Below are positions 1 to 5,315 of a stretch of DNA of 5,455 nucleotides, in pieces. Within the stretch, counting starts at the first letter, position 1; every line of letters begins with the position of its first letter. The notes below the pieces were generated by a model that searched no databases, had not been told where the DNA came from, and saw only the letters and a program-made list of their open reading frames with translations. This DNA is from Rickettsiales bacterium (GTDB lineage: Bacteria > Pseudomonadota > Alphaproteobacteria > TMED109): assembly GCA_002720125.1 (NCBI GenBank), contig PBGQ01000022.1, forward strand, positions 7,386 to 12,840. The letters are read 5' to 3'. Made by a program: the position numbers and the translations under genes.

Positions 1-774
1 AGCTGTCATGCAGAGTTGGCCTGGATACTAAATTGTATTTGTAGAATAGGATGGTTAAATAGAATGACACAGTTTAAGGAAAAAGCAGGAAAAAATAGAG
101 AAAAAGTATCCGTAGGTTTGTTTACTTATCCTGTTTTAATGGCCGCTGATATTTTAGCATATAAAGCTAATTTAGTACCAGTAGGTGACGACCAGAAACA
201 ACACTTAGAACTAGCTAGGGATATAGCACAAAAATTTAACCATGATTTTGATGTAGATTTTTTCCCTGAAATTAAGCCTTTAATATTTGGTTCTGCTACT
301 AGGGTAATGAGTTTGCGCAATGGAAATTATAAGATGTCAAAATCAGATGTTTCTGAATTTTCAAGAATCAATATACTAGATGATGAAGATACTCTAATAA
401 ATAAGATAAGAAAAGCTAAAACAGATAGCGATTTAATTATGGGGTACGAAGCATTAGAAGATAATGGTTTAATTAAAGAAGAAATATCAAAAAAACGTCC
501 TGAGGCAGCAAACCTATTACAAATTTACAGTGCACTCAAGGATGAAACCCTAACAAAAATTATAGAACGTTTCGCAGGAAAAAGTTTTAGTACTTTAAAA
601 GAAAAAATATCAGAAGAGCTAATTAAAACCATCTTACCTATTGGAAGAGAGGTAAGAAGAATGTTAGATGACCCAACTTACATATTAGACGTTTTGAATG
701 AGGGAAGTGTTATTGCACAAGAAGAAGCAGAAAAAAATTTAAAGGAACTTAAAAATATAATAGGATTAATTTAA
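1..774 (+). CDS. trpS: Tryptophanyl-tRNA synthetase, C-terminal 257 residues (5' end cut by window)
   Basis: Class I aminoacyl-tRNA synthetase that charges tRNA-Trp with tryptophan in the cytoplasm. The reading frame is open from base 1 and begins S-C-H-A-E-L-A-W, so the gene continues upstream. The TTG at 16 is an internal leucine codon, not a start. Visible family features, numbered from the window edge, are the GWLNRMTQFK block near residues 18-27, the M-A-A-D-I-L helix, the V-G-D-D-Q-K-Q-H-L-E-L-x-R-D block near 61-74 (tryptophan/adenylate pocket region) and the KMSKS loop at residues 111-115 (bases 331-345), followed by S-R-I-N. The C-terminal anticodon-binding helical domain is complete. 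Bacterial TrpS is usually about 330-350 residues, so roughly 75-90 residues are missing, including the HIGH motif. The stop is TAA, 13 bases before the next gene, which suggests co-transcription. Identity is secure. Confidence 0.97.
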   Translation, partial: SCHAELAWILNCICRIGWLNRMTQFKEKAGKNREKVSVGLFTYPVLMAADILAYKANLVPVGDDQKQHLELARDIAQKFNHDFDVDFFPEIKPLIFGSATRVMSLRNGNYKMSKSDVSEFSRINILDDEDTLINKIRKAKTDSDLIMGYEALEDNGLIKEEISKKRPEAANLLQIYSALKDETLTKIIERFAGKSFSTLKEKISEELIKTILPIGREVRRMLDDPTYILDVLNEGSVIAQEEAEKNLKELKNIIGLI

Positions 775-787
775 GAAAGAATGAAAT

Positions 788-1696
788 TTGGATATTTATT
801 TACCCATAGCTGAGATATCTCAGAATGTTTTTTTCTTGCTTACAATAGGGTTCATAGCCGGAATATTATCTGGTATGTTCGGAGTAGGGGGAGGCTTTTT
901 AACCACACCTATCTTAATAATAGGAGGGATACCCCCAGCCGTGGCTGTAGGTAGCGAAGCAAATCACATAGCAGGATCATCTCTTGCAGGATTTATGACA
1001 TATCTCAGAAGACAAAATGTTGATTTAAAAATGGGAATTATTTTGTTGTTAGGCGGCATGTGCGGCTCGGTAATAGGAGTCTATCTTTTTAAGTTTCTTT
1101 CGATCAAAGGTAGATTAGAAGAGGTTATAGCTTTTGCTTATATTTTTCTCTTAGGATTTATAGGAATTTATATGCTGCTAGAAAGCTTAAAAAGTCATAA
1201 AAGGAAAAGTTCCAAAAATAATTCAAAACTTCATGTACACGGATGGTTGCACGGACTTCCTTTTAGGATAAAGTTTAGAAGGTCGAAATTATATATAAGT
1301 ATTATACCCCCTATTTTTATAAGCTTCATAATAGGAGTTCTAGCATCTATTATGGGTGTAGGTGGAGGTTTTATTTTAGTACCAGCAATGATATATTTGT
1401 TAGGAATGTCAACTCAAATAGTTATTGGTACATCTTTAATGCAGGTTTTGTTTGTGTCAATTACCTCTACTATAATGCATGCCTATGTTAATCAAACAGT
1501 TGATATAATACTTTCGGCTTTTCTTCTTTTTGGTGGATTATTTGGAGTTCAGATGGGAGTAGTATTAGTACAAAGAATTTCTGGGGAATTGATAAGAATG
1601 CTTTTAGGAATAATAATAATATTCTTATGTTTGTTCATGTCTAGTAAATTTGTTGTAAACCCTGATTTTAAGTTTATTGTAGAGTTTATAAAATGA
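788..1696 (+). CDS. TauE/SafE (TSUP) family membrane transporter
   Basis: Predicted inner-membrane permease of the sulfite exporter TauE/SafE family, whose characterised members move sulfite, sulfoacetate or related organosulfur anions; the substrate here is unknown. The 302-residue protein has about eight hydrophobic segments in two homologous halves. Each half carries the family's glycine signature: G-M-F-G-V-G-G-G-F at residues 29-37 and M-G-V-G-G-G-F at 189-195. The halves are joined by a basic cytoplasmic-looking loop (about 135-168) with histidines H149, H151 and H155. The start is TTG at 788: an in-frame TGA lies at 782-784, and the resulting N-terminus (M-D-I-Y-L-P-I-A-E) matches how alphaproteobacterial members of this subgroup begin. 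A purine stretch (AAGAAAGA, 773-780) could serve as ribosome binding site. The gene is 13 bases after trpS and overlaps the next gene by ATGA. The family assignment is firm and the substrate is not. Confidence 0.9.
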   Translation: MDIYLPIAEISQNVFFLLTIGFIAGILSGMFGVGGGFLTTPILIIGGIPPAVAVGSEANHIAGSSLAGFMTYLRRQNVDLKMGIILLLGGMCGSVIGVYLFKFLSIKGRLEEVIAFAYIFLLGFIGIYMLLESLKSHKRKSSKNNSKLHVHGWLHGLPFRIKFRRSKLYISIIPPIFISFIIGVLASIMGVGGGFILVPAMIYLLGMSTQIVIGTSLMQVLFVSITSTIMHAYVNQTVDIILSAFLLFGGLFGVQMGVVLVQRISGELIRMLLGIIIIFLCLFMSSKFVVNPDFKFIVEFIK

Positions 1697-2433
1697 CTTT
1701 TTTTATATTTTTTATTCTCTTCATTTTCTTTACAACTGATACAGTAGCAAAAGAAAAATTGTTTGTAGATTTCTTTGATAATGAAATAAGTATAGATGTT
1801 GGTTTTACAGGAGCTAAACTGTCTTTTTTTGGTGCAATAGAAGGTTCAGGAGATGTAGTAGTTGCAGTTACTGGTCCAAGAAAAAAAATAAAAGTTACAA
1901 ATAAACAAAAGATAATGGGAGTCTGGGTAAATTCTGATACAGAAAATTTTTATGATGTTCCTAGTTTTTATTATGTTGCATCAAATAAACCTTTGCAAGA
2001 TATTGATGCGCGTACATCCTTTTACATTAATCAAATAGGTCTTGCTAATTTGAGGTTTGAAGGAGCAGAAGATTTGGAAAGTAGAGAAAGAGATAGTTGG
2101 AAAAGGGGTATCATAGATACTATGGTTAAATTAGGAAGATACAACTCTGAGAATGGAAATATAAATATCTCAAAGAGTAAACTATTCAAAACAGAGTTTA
2201 ATTTTTCTTCCGATATTTTAGAAGGCGAGTATATAGTAGATACACTTTTGTTAAAATCAGGCAATGTAATAGGCGCAAAGAGGTCCTTCATAAATGTATC
2301 TAAGTCAGGATTGGGAGAAAAAATATATAAATTTTCAAGTGAATACAGCATGATATATGGTATTTTTTCAGTATTATTCGCTCTAATATTTGGATTTACA
2401 GCAAATTTATTTATGAGGAAAATAAATGCATAA
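1693..2433 (+). CDS. TIGR02186 / Alph_Pro_TM family envelope protein, function unknown
   Basis: Recognised as the alphaproteobacterial putative transmembrane protein family (TIGR02186, Alph_Pro_TM), which has no established function. The 246-residue protein has a short hydrophobic N-terminus (3-13) with a plausible signal-peptidase site after T-V-A at 17-19, although the n-region lacks positive charge. A largely beta-rich extracytoplasmic domain follows (about 20-215). Family blocks within it include G-F-T-G-A near 37-41, a downstream F-F-G-A-x-E-G-x-G-D-V-V-V-x-V-x-G-P segment, then G-V-W-V-N and V-P-S-F-Y-x-V-A-S. A single C-terminal membrane helix (about 220-240) ends in M-R-K-I-N-A, giving a likely type I topology with a large periplasmic domain. 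The ATG overlaps the transporter stop as ATGA, implying translational coupling and suggesting (inference) that it is a periplasmic partner of the TSUP permease. Length is close to the roughly 250-270 residues of the family. Confidence 0.85.
   Translation: MTFFIFFILFIFFTTDTVAKEKLFVDFFDNEISIDVGFTGAKLSFFGAIEGSGDVVVAVTGPRKKIKVTNKQKIMGVWVNSDTENFYDVPSFYYVASNKPLQDIDARTSFYINQIGLANLRFEGAEDLESRERDSWKRGIIDTMVKLGRYNSENGNINISKSKLFKTEFNFSSDILEGEYIVDTLLLKSGNVIGAKRSFINVSKSGLGEKIYKFSSEYSMIYGIFSVLFALIFGFTANLFMRKINA
2415..2420 (+). promoter_or_regulatory. Shine-Dalgarno site for the UspA-like gene
   Basis: GAGGAA lies five bases upstream of the ATG at 2426, inside the 3' coding end of the TIGR02186 gene. It is the clearest Shine-Dalgarno sequence in the window and fixes the start of the UspA-like gene despite the 8-base overlap. 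Confidence 0.6.
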
Positions 2434-2890
2434 AACTAAAAAGAAAATTGTCGAGAACTATTTGGTTTGTGTTGATGAGTCAAAGGAATTTTTGGATGCT
2501 TTAGATTATGCTTGTTATAATGCAGAAAAAAATAAGATGGGTTTAATACTATTTTATGTAATTGAACAAGAAAATTTTAGACATTGGCAAGGAGTTGAAA
2601 ATATGATGCAAAAAGAAGAGGAAAGCAAGGCCAAAGCGTTACTTAAAAAATTTAAGAATATTATAAATGAAAAATATGATTTAAAGATTAGGAATATAAT
2701 TGAGCGAGGTGAGAAAGTTGAAAAATTAATAGAATTATTTAGTGATAGGAAGTTAAAAATTAATAAGCTTATTCTCGGATTATCACTAAAAGAATCAGAT
2801 ACTAATAAAATTATCAGTTCACTAACTGGAAGCTCTAGGAGAAAATTATCTTTGCCAATTACTATAGTTCCTGGTAAGTTAATAAATTGA
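2426..2890 (+). CDS. Universal stress protein (UspA-like) family protein
   Basis: Cytoplasmic single-domain protein of 154 residues with the Usp alpha/beta fold. The first strand ends in L-V-C-V-D (13-17), where D17 is the usual nucleotide-proximal acidic residue. It is followed by helix S19-N36 and a second strand ending L-F-Y-V-I-E (42-47). The next segment, F-R-H-W with G-V-E-x-M-M (51-60), is typical of the alphaproteobacterial subgroup found beside nfu, which usually reads F-x-H-W. The last strands are K-L-I-L-G-L (113-118) and P-I-T-I-V-P-G (144-150). The classic ATP-binding pattern (G-x2-G-x9-G-S/T) is not preserved after G118, so ATP binding is doubtful. The gene overlaps its upstream neighbour by 8 bases and ends one base before nfu, so it is probably translated from one polycistronic mRNA. 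The conserved pairing with Nfu may hint at a link to Fe-S or stress physiology, but the specific role is unknown. Confidence 0.85.
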   Translation: MHKTKKKIVENYLVCVDESKEFLDALDYACYNAEKNKMGLILFYVIEQENFRHWQGVENMMQKEEESKAKALLKKFKNIINEKYDLKIRNIIERGEKVEKLIELFSDRKLKINKLILGLSLKESDTNKIISSLTGSSRRKLSLPITIVPGKLIN

Positions 2891-2891
2891 T

Positions 2892-3443
2892 ATGTTTATA
2901 AAAGTAGAAGAAACTCCAAATCCAGACACACTTAAGTTCATTCCAGAAAAAGAATTAGGTTTGTCAAACAATTTCTTTCTAAACAAGGGAGACGACATAA
3001 AATCGTTTCCAATAGCTAAAGAGCTATTTGATATTGAGGGTGTTAAGAGTATATTATTAGATAATGATTTTATTTCTGTTACTAAGAGTAGTAATGAAAG
3101 TTGGGAATTTTTACAAACCATAATTACCTCTCAGTTGGGTTCATATTTTCAAGAAAGTAGGCCTGTTATGATTACTAACAGTGAAGCGAGAAATGATAAA
3201 AAAGAATTTAGTCAAGTTGAAATTAAAATAAGGGATCTTTTAGAGACGAGAGTAAAACCAGTAGTGGCCGGGCATGGCGGAGATATATCATTTCACAGTT
3301 TTGAAGAAGGAACGGTTTATCTAGAATTAAAAGGAAGTTGTTCAGGTTGTCCTTCTTCTACAGCAACCTTAAAGATGGGGATAGAAAACATGCTCAAACA
3401 TTATATACCAGAAATAAAAGAGGTTTTAGAGGTTGGGAATTAA
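2892..3443 (+). CDS. Nfu-type iron-sulfur cluster scaffold/carrier protein (NifU family)
   Basis: Cytoplasmic Fe-S protein that receives a [4Fe-4S] cluster from the assembly machinery and passes it to target apoproteins. The 183-residue protein has the two-domain layout of alphaproteobacterial and mitochondrial NFU1. The N-terminal Nfu domain (about 1-90) opens M-F-I-K-V-E-E-T-P-N-P-D-T-L-K-F and contains F-D-I-E-G-V-K-S-I-L. A linker (about 95-108) leads to the C-terminal NifU domain (about 109-180), which holds P-V-V-A-G-H-G-G-D-I and the cluster-ligating C-S-G-C-P-S-S motif with C150 and C153. Two subunits usually share one cluster through these cysteines. The ATG lies one base after the usp stop, with no good Shine-Dalgarno of its own, so translational coupling is likely. 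The last 18 bases overlap the convergent dipeptidase gene. Identity is secure; naming varies (nfuA-like, NFU1). Confidence 0.95.
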   Translation: MFIKVEETPNPDTLKFIPEKELGLSNNFFLNKGDDIKSFPIAKELFDIEGVKSILLDNDFISVTKSSNESWEFLQTIITSQLGSYFQESRPVMITNSEARNDKKEFSQVEIKIRDLLETRVKPVVAGHGGDISFHSFEEGTVYLELKGSCSGCPSSTATLKMGIENMLKHYIPEIKEVLEVGN

Positions 3444-3956
3444 CTGATATTGGTTACTTTTGAATAGCTGATAATGCCACCATTCATTGTGATAGAAATC
3501 AAACCCTGCCAAAGTCATAATTGATAAAAGCAGGTATCTATTTTTTCTTGCAGTTATACTAATTTCCTTCGATAAATGGTAGGCTTTTTTAGAAAAATCG
3601 TCAAATTTTGTCCCCATATCTAATTCATTATTGTTTTTATCAGTAAGAGTTAGATCAACAGCTACTCCTTTTGTATGAGGAGAGCCTTTTTTGGGGTCAG
3701 ACAAAAAGTTTGGATTGGGATAGCCAGACCAGAGACTTTCCTGAACATACTGAGGTCTGTAAGCGTCAAATATCTTTAATTTGTATTGTAAACTAGAAGC
3801 AATATTCACAGCTTGCACAAGCATTTTTTCTGCTTCTGGATGTAAAAAGCATTTATCTTCCTGAAAAATTCTTTTTCCAAGAATATTGTCTTCTGACGCA
3901 TATTTAAGATCAATTATCAAATTATGTTTTTTTACGCTTATTTCTACTAATTTCAT
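3426..3956 (-). CDS. D-alanyl-D-alanine dipeptidase (VanX/DdpX type, peptidase M15D)
   Basis: Zinc dipeptidase that hydrolyses D-Ala-D-Ala, in non-glycopeptide-resistant bacteria probably for recycling or scavenging wall-derived dipeptide. The 176-residue protein carries all the family's key residues. R67 sits in F-D-A-Y-R-P-Q and corresponds to the transition-state arginine. Zinc ligands H94 and D101 are in S-P-H-T-K-G-V-A-V-D (92-101), and the E-W-W-H motif gives catalytic base E158 and third zinc ligand H161. L-D-M-G-T-x-F-D-D-F (112-121) is also typical. There is no signal peptide, so the enzyme appears cytoplasmic. No van-type regulators or ligases are present, so a role in vancomycin resistance is not suggested. 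The gene lies on the opposite strand between nfu and tsaB, overlapping nfu by 18 bases at their 3' ends. Length is slightly below the roughly 185-200 residues of characterised members. Confidence 0.93.
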   Translation of the reverse strand: MKLVEISVKKHNLIIDLKYASEDNILGKRIFQEDKCFLHPEAEKMLVQAVNIASSLQYKLKIFDAYRPQYVQESLWSGYPNPNFLSDPKKGSPHTKGVAVDLTLTDKNNNELDMGTKFDDFSKKAYHLSKEISITARKNRYLLLSIMTLAGFDFYHNEWWHYQLFKSNQYQLIPNL

Positions 3957-3984
3957 TGCATGTTTTTAGTAATACTTTATTAGT
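3956..3984 (+). promoter_or_regulatory. Putative sigma-70-like promoter for tsaB-rimI
   Basis: TTGCAT (3956-3961) and TATTAG (3979-3984) are separated by 17 bases, and only five bases lie between the -10 and the tsaB ATG at 3990. Transcription would start at or next to the start codon, implying a leaderless mRNA. The hexamers are imperfect. The need for a promoter here is supported by the gene on the opposite strand separating tsaB from nfu. Confidence 0.4.
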
Positions 3985-3987
3985 ATA
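3982..3987 (-). promoter_or_regulatory. Putative -10 element for the dipeptidase gene
   Basis: On the minus strand, TATACT (5 of 6 matches to TATAAT) lies 25 bases upstream of the ATG at 3956. This would give a leader of roughly 17 bases without a visible Shine-Dalgarno. No convincing -35 was found. The element overlaps the candidate tsaB promoter on the other strand. Confidence 0.35.
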
Positions 3988-3989
3988 GT

Positions 3990-4637
3990 ATGAATAATTC
4001 AACTTTATTGTCTATAGAAACATCTCTCAATAGAATTTATTTAATAATATTAAAAAGAAAAGAAATATTTGAAGTTTTAAAAAAAAATGTAAAAAGTGTA
4101 GAAATAGAATTAAACTTGCTAATTAGAGAAATTATGAGAAATGCAAATATTAATTTTATTGATTTGGACTATATAATGGTTTCTTTAGGTCCAGGATCTT
4201 TTACTGGAACTAGAGTAGGTATATCTGCGGCTAAAGCAATTTCTGTCATAACAGGCAAAAAAATAATAGGCTTTAGTAACTTTGAAACGATATATAATAC
4301 AATTTTAATAAAAGATAAAAAACTTATAGGTTCAGATGTAGAAATACTGGTTAAAGCTCATAAGGATAGTTTTTTCAGTCAGACATTCAGTGCTGAAAAT
4401 AAATATAAACAAAAGATGAAATATAAAAGACTAGAGGATATCCAAAAAAATTATCGTGAAAGAAAATTTTTTATAGGTAATTTTAAAAATAAGTATCATA
4501 TTGAAAACTTTATAGAGTGTTGGCCATCTAAAAGAGGTTATTTAAAGATGGTAAGGAATAAAGTCTTGGTTCTTAAAAAGAACGTTACAACAGAACTTAA
4601 CCCAATTTATATAAAAGAACACTATGCTAATAAGTAA
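3990..4637 (+). CDS. tsaB: tRNA t6A37 biosynthesis protein TsaB
   Basis: Non-catalytic ASKHA-fold partner of TsaD. With TsaD and TsaE it transfers the threonylcarbamoyl group made by TsaC/TsaC2 to adenosine 37 of ANN-decoding tRNAs in the cytoplasm. The 215-residue protein begins L-L-S-I-E-T-S-L (5-12), corresponding to the usual I-D-T-S phosphate-loop-like strand with Glu in place of Asp. It has the diagnostic V-S-L-G-P-G-S-F-T-G-T-R-V-G block (G67-R75 core) followed by a conserved A-x-x-A-K-A-I helix. The C-terminus ends with P-I-Y-I-K, matching the family's P-x-Y-x-R tail. The central part is divergent and lysine-rich, and the histidine-containing segment usually found near residues 35-45 is not recognisable. 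Start ATG has no Shine-Dalgarno. It overlaps rimI by 14 bases, the classic tsaB-rimI pairing. Identity is well supported by the motif and the context. Confidence 0.9.
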   Translation: MNNSTLLSIETSLNRIYLIILKRKEIFEVLKKNVKSVEIELNLLIREIMRNANINFIDLDYIMVSLGPGSFTGTRVGISAAKAISVITGKKIIGFSNFETIYNTILIKDKKLIGSDVEILVKAHKDSFFSQTFSAENKYKQKMKYKRLEDIQKNYRERKFFIGNFKNKYHIENFIECWPSKRGYLKMVRNKVLVLKKNVTTELNPIYIKEHYANK

Positions 4638-5067
4638 AAGAAAAGAAAAGGACTTGGATAAAATTTTTAAATTTTATAACTCTGTAAAAGACGGAGAAGA
4701 GAGAAAATGGAAAAAAAGTTTTTTTCACAACATAGTAGGTAATGAAAATACATTCTTCCTATACTCTTTTCCAGCTAAAGGTTATTTGATTTTTTCTTTA
4801 TCACAAGAAAGTATAGATGTAATTGCTTTAGCTACAGACCAAGACTTCAGGAAAAACGGTATTGCTACAAAACTGCTAAAAAAAATGATTATACTTGCTA
4901 AGGAAAACCATGCTAATAAAGCCTTTTTAGAAGTCTCTACATGTAATCTAGCAGCCATCAAATTATATCAAAAGTTTGGTTTTTCTAAAATAGGGATTAG
5001 GAGGAATTACTACCAAAAGAAAAAAGAAAAACAGGATGCCATACTAATGAAATTAGAAATTAGCTAG
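4624..5067 (+). CDS. rimI: RimI-type GNAT N-acetyltransferase (ribosomal protein S18 alanine acetyltransferase)
   Basis: Predicted acetyl-CoA-dependent acetyltransferase that acetylates the N-terminal alanine of ribosomal protein S18. The 147-residue single GNAT domain matches the usual RimI length. Strand 4 and motif A read V-I-A-L-A-T-D-Q-D-F-R-K-N-G-I-A, with the acetyl-CoA pyrophosphate loop R76-K-N-G-I-A81. Motif B gives L-E-V-S-T-C-N-L-A-A-I-K-L-Y-Q-K-F-G-F, including N108 and Y115. The end, R-R-N-Y-Y followed by D-A-I-L-M-K-L, is the RimI-style tail. The N-terminal half is poorly conserved. The ATG lies within the tsaB 3' end (14-base overlap), so translation is probably coupled; AAAGAAC just upstream is at best a weak ribosome binding site. 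The 3' end overlaps the convergent tusA-like gene by 8 bases. The name rests on both sequence and the tsaB neighbour; another GNAT substrate cannot be excluded. Confidence 0.87.
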   Translation: MLISKRKEKDLDKIFKFYNSVKDGEERKWKKSFFHNIVGNENTFFLYSFPAKGYLIFSLSQESIDVIALATDQDFRKNGIATKLLKKMIILAKENHANKAFLEVSTCNLAAIKLYQKFGFSKIGIRRNYYQKKKEKQDAILMKLEIS

Positions 5068-5110
5068 TTTTATGTTTAATCTTTAAGCTAAAAACACCTT
5101 TGCTAATTTC
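5056..5110. repeat. 9-bp perfect inverted repeat over the rimI/tusA-like gene junction
   Basis: GAAATTAGC (5056-5064) and GCTAATTTC (5102-5110) are exact reverse complements with a 37-base loop. A second, mutually exclusive pairing, TTAGCT (5060-5065) with AGCTAA (5086-5091), lies inside it. The repeat covers both stop codons of the converging genes. Neither strand has the strong U-run of a classic intrinsic terminator, and the stem is AT-rich, so a role in 3' end formation is only possible. Confidence 0.3.
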
Positions 5111-5308
5111 CAACTTTTCTAAAATCTTAAATCCTAATTCATTTAGACTATCTGGCATGCCTTCTAGTGCTTCTTTATCATTAAGATGAACTGTTAGTTG
5201 ATTTCCTTTTTCTAATTTCTCGAGTGCTATTTTTGTTTTTACAAATGTGATAGGGCATTTATCATCAAGCAAATTAAGGAACATTTTTTCTTTCTTTTTC
5301 CTGTACAT
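5060..5308 (-). CDS. TusA/SirA-family sulfurtransferase-like protein
   Basis: Small cytoplasmic protein of the TusA family, whose members carry persulfide sulfur on a conserved cysteine for tRNA thiolation, cofactor synthesis or sulfur oxidation. The 82-residue reading contains the diagnostic L-L-D-D-K-C-P-I-T-F-V-K-T-K segment with active cysteine C18 and P19. A helix (F22 to about K34) and the strand E-K-G-N-Q-L-T-V-H-L-N-D follow, then a second helix (M-P-D-S-L-N-E-L-G-F) and a final strand, the usual beta-alpha-beta order. The C-P-x-T-F-V-x-T form is common in alphaproteobacterial members, whereas TusA itself has C-P-x-P. An alternative ATG at 5284 gives 74 residues and is preceded by a purine-rich stretch, with AGGA 14 bases upstream; either start keeps the full domain. 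It is convergent with rimI (8-base overlap) and divergent from fur. The sulfur acceptor is unknown. Confidence 0.85.
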   Translation of the reverse strand: MYRKKKEKMFLNLLDDKCPITFVKTKIALEKLEKGNQLTVHLNDKEALEGMPDSLNELGFKILEKLEISKGVFSLKIKHKTS

Positions 5309-5315
5309 AAGCTAA

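Noticed and set aside
16..18. TTG at 16 as the start codon of a complete 252-residue TrpS
   Set aside because: The frame is open to base 1 and the preceding codons encode the conserved H-A-E-L-A-W context. The HIGH-containing N-terminus is missing, so the gene is cut by the window edge.
126..320. Minus-strand open frame of 64 codons inside trpS
   Set aside because: It lies wholly opposite conserved TrpS sequence, resembles no known protein and is explained as an antisense shadow.
781..813. ATG at 781 as an alternative start after trpS
   Set aside because: This frame meets a TGA after ten codons (811-813), so it encodes only a meaningless short peptide. The TTG frame at 788 gives the family N-terminus.
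1608..1627. ATA/AAT triplet run near the end of the transporter gene as a microsatellite
   Set aside because: It is a run of isoleucine codons in a membrane helix (G-I-I-I-I-F) and needs no other explanation.
2031..2351. Minus-strand open frame of 106 codons inside the TIGR02186 gene
   Set aside because: It is fully antisense to a recognised family and its serine/leucine-rich composition is what AT-rich antisense reading produces.
2879..3121. Minus-strand open frame of 80 codons opposite the start of nfu
   Set aside because: It is antisense to the conserved Nfu N-terminal domain and has no recognisable motif or ribosome binding site.
3420..3480. Intrinsic terminator at the nfu/dipeptidase junction
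   Set aside because: No stable stem followed by a U-run could be found on either strand by eye.
3426..3956. Dipeptidase gene as evidence of a glycopeptide-resistance cluster
   Set aside because: No ligase, dehydrogenase or two-component regulator genes are near, and this sequence type is a widespread housekeeping-like DdpX relative.
3984..3989. TATAGT immediately before the tsaB ATG as its -10 box
   Set aside because: It abuts the start codon, so transcription would begin inside the gene. TATTAG at 3979-3984 with TTGCAT 17 bases upstream fits better.
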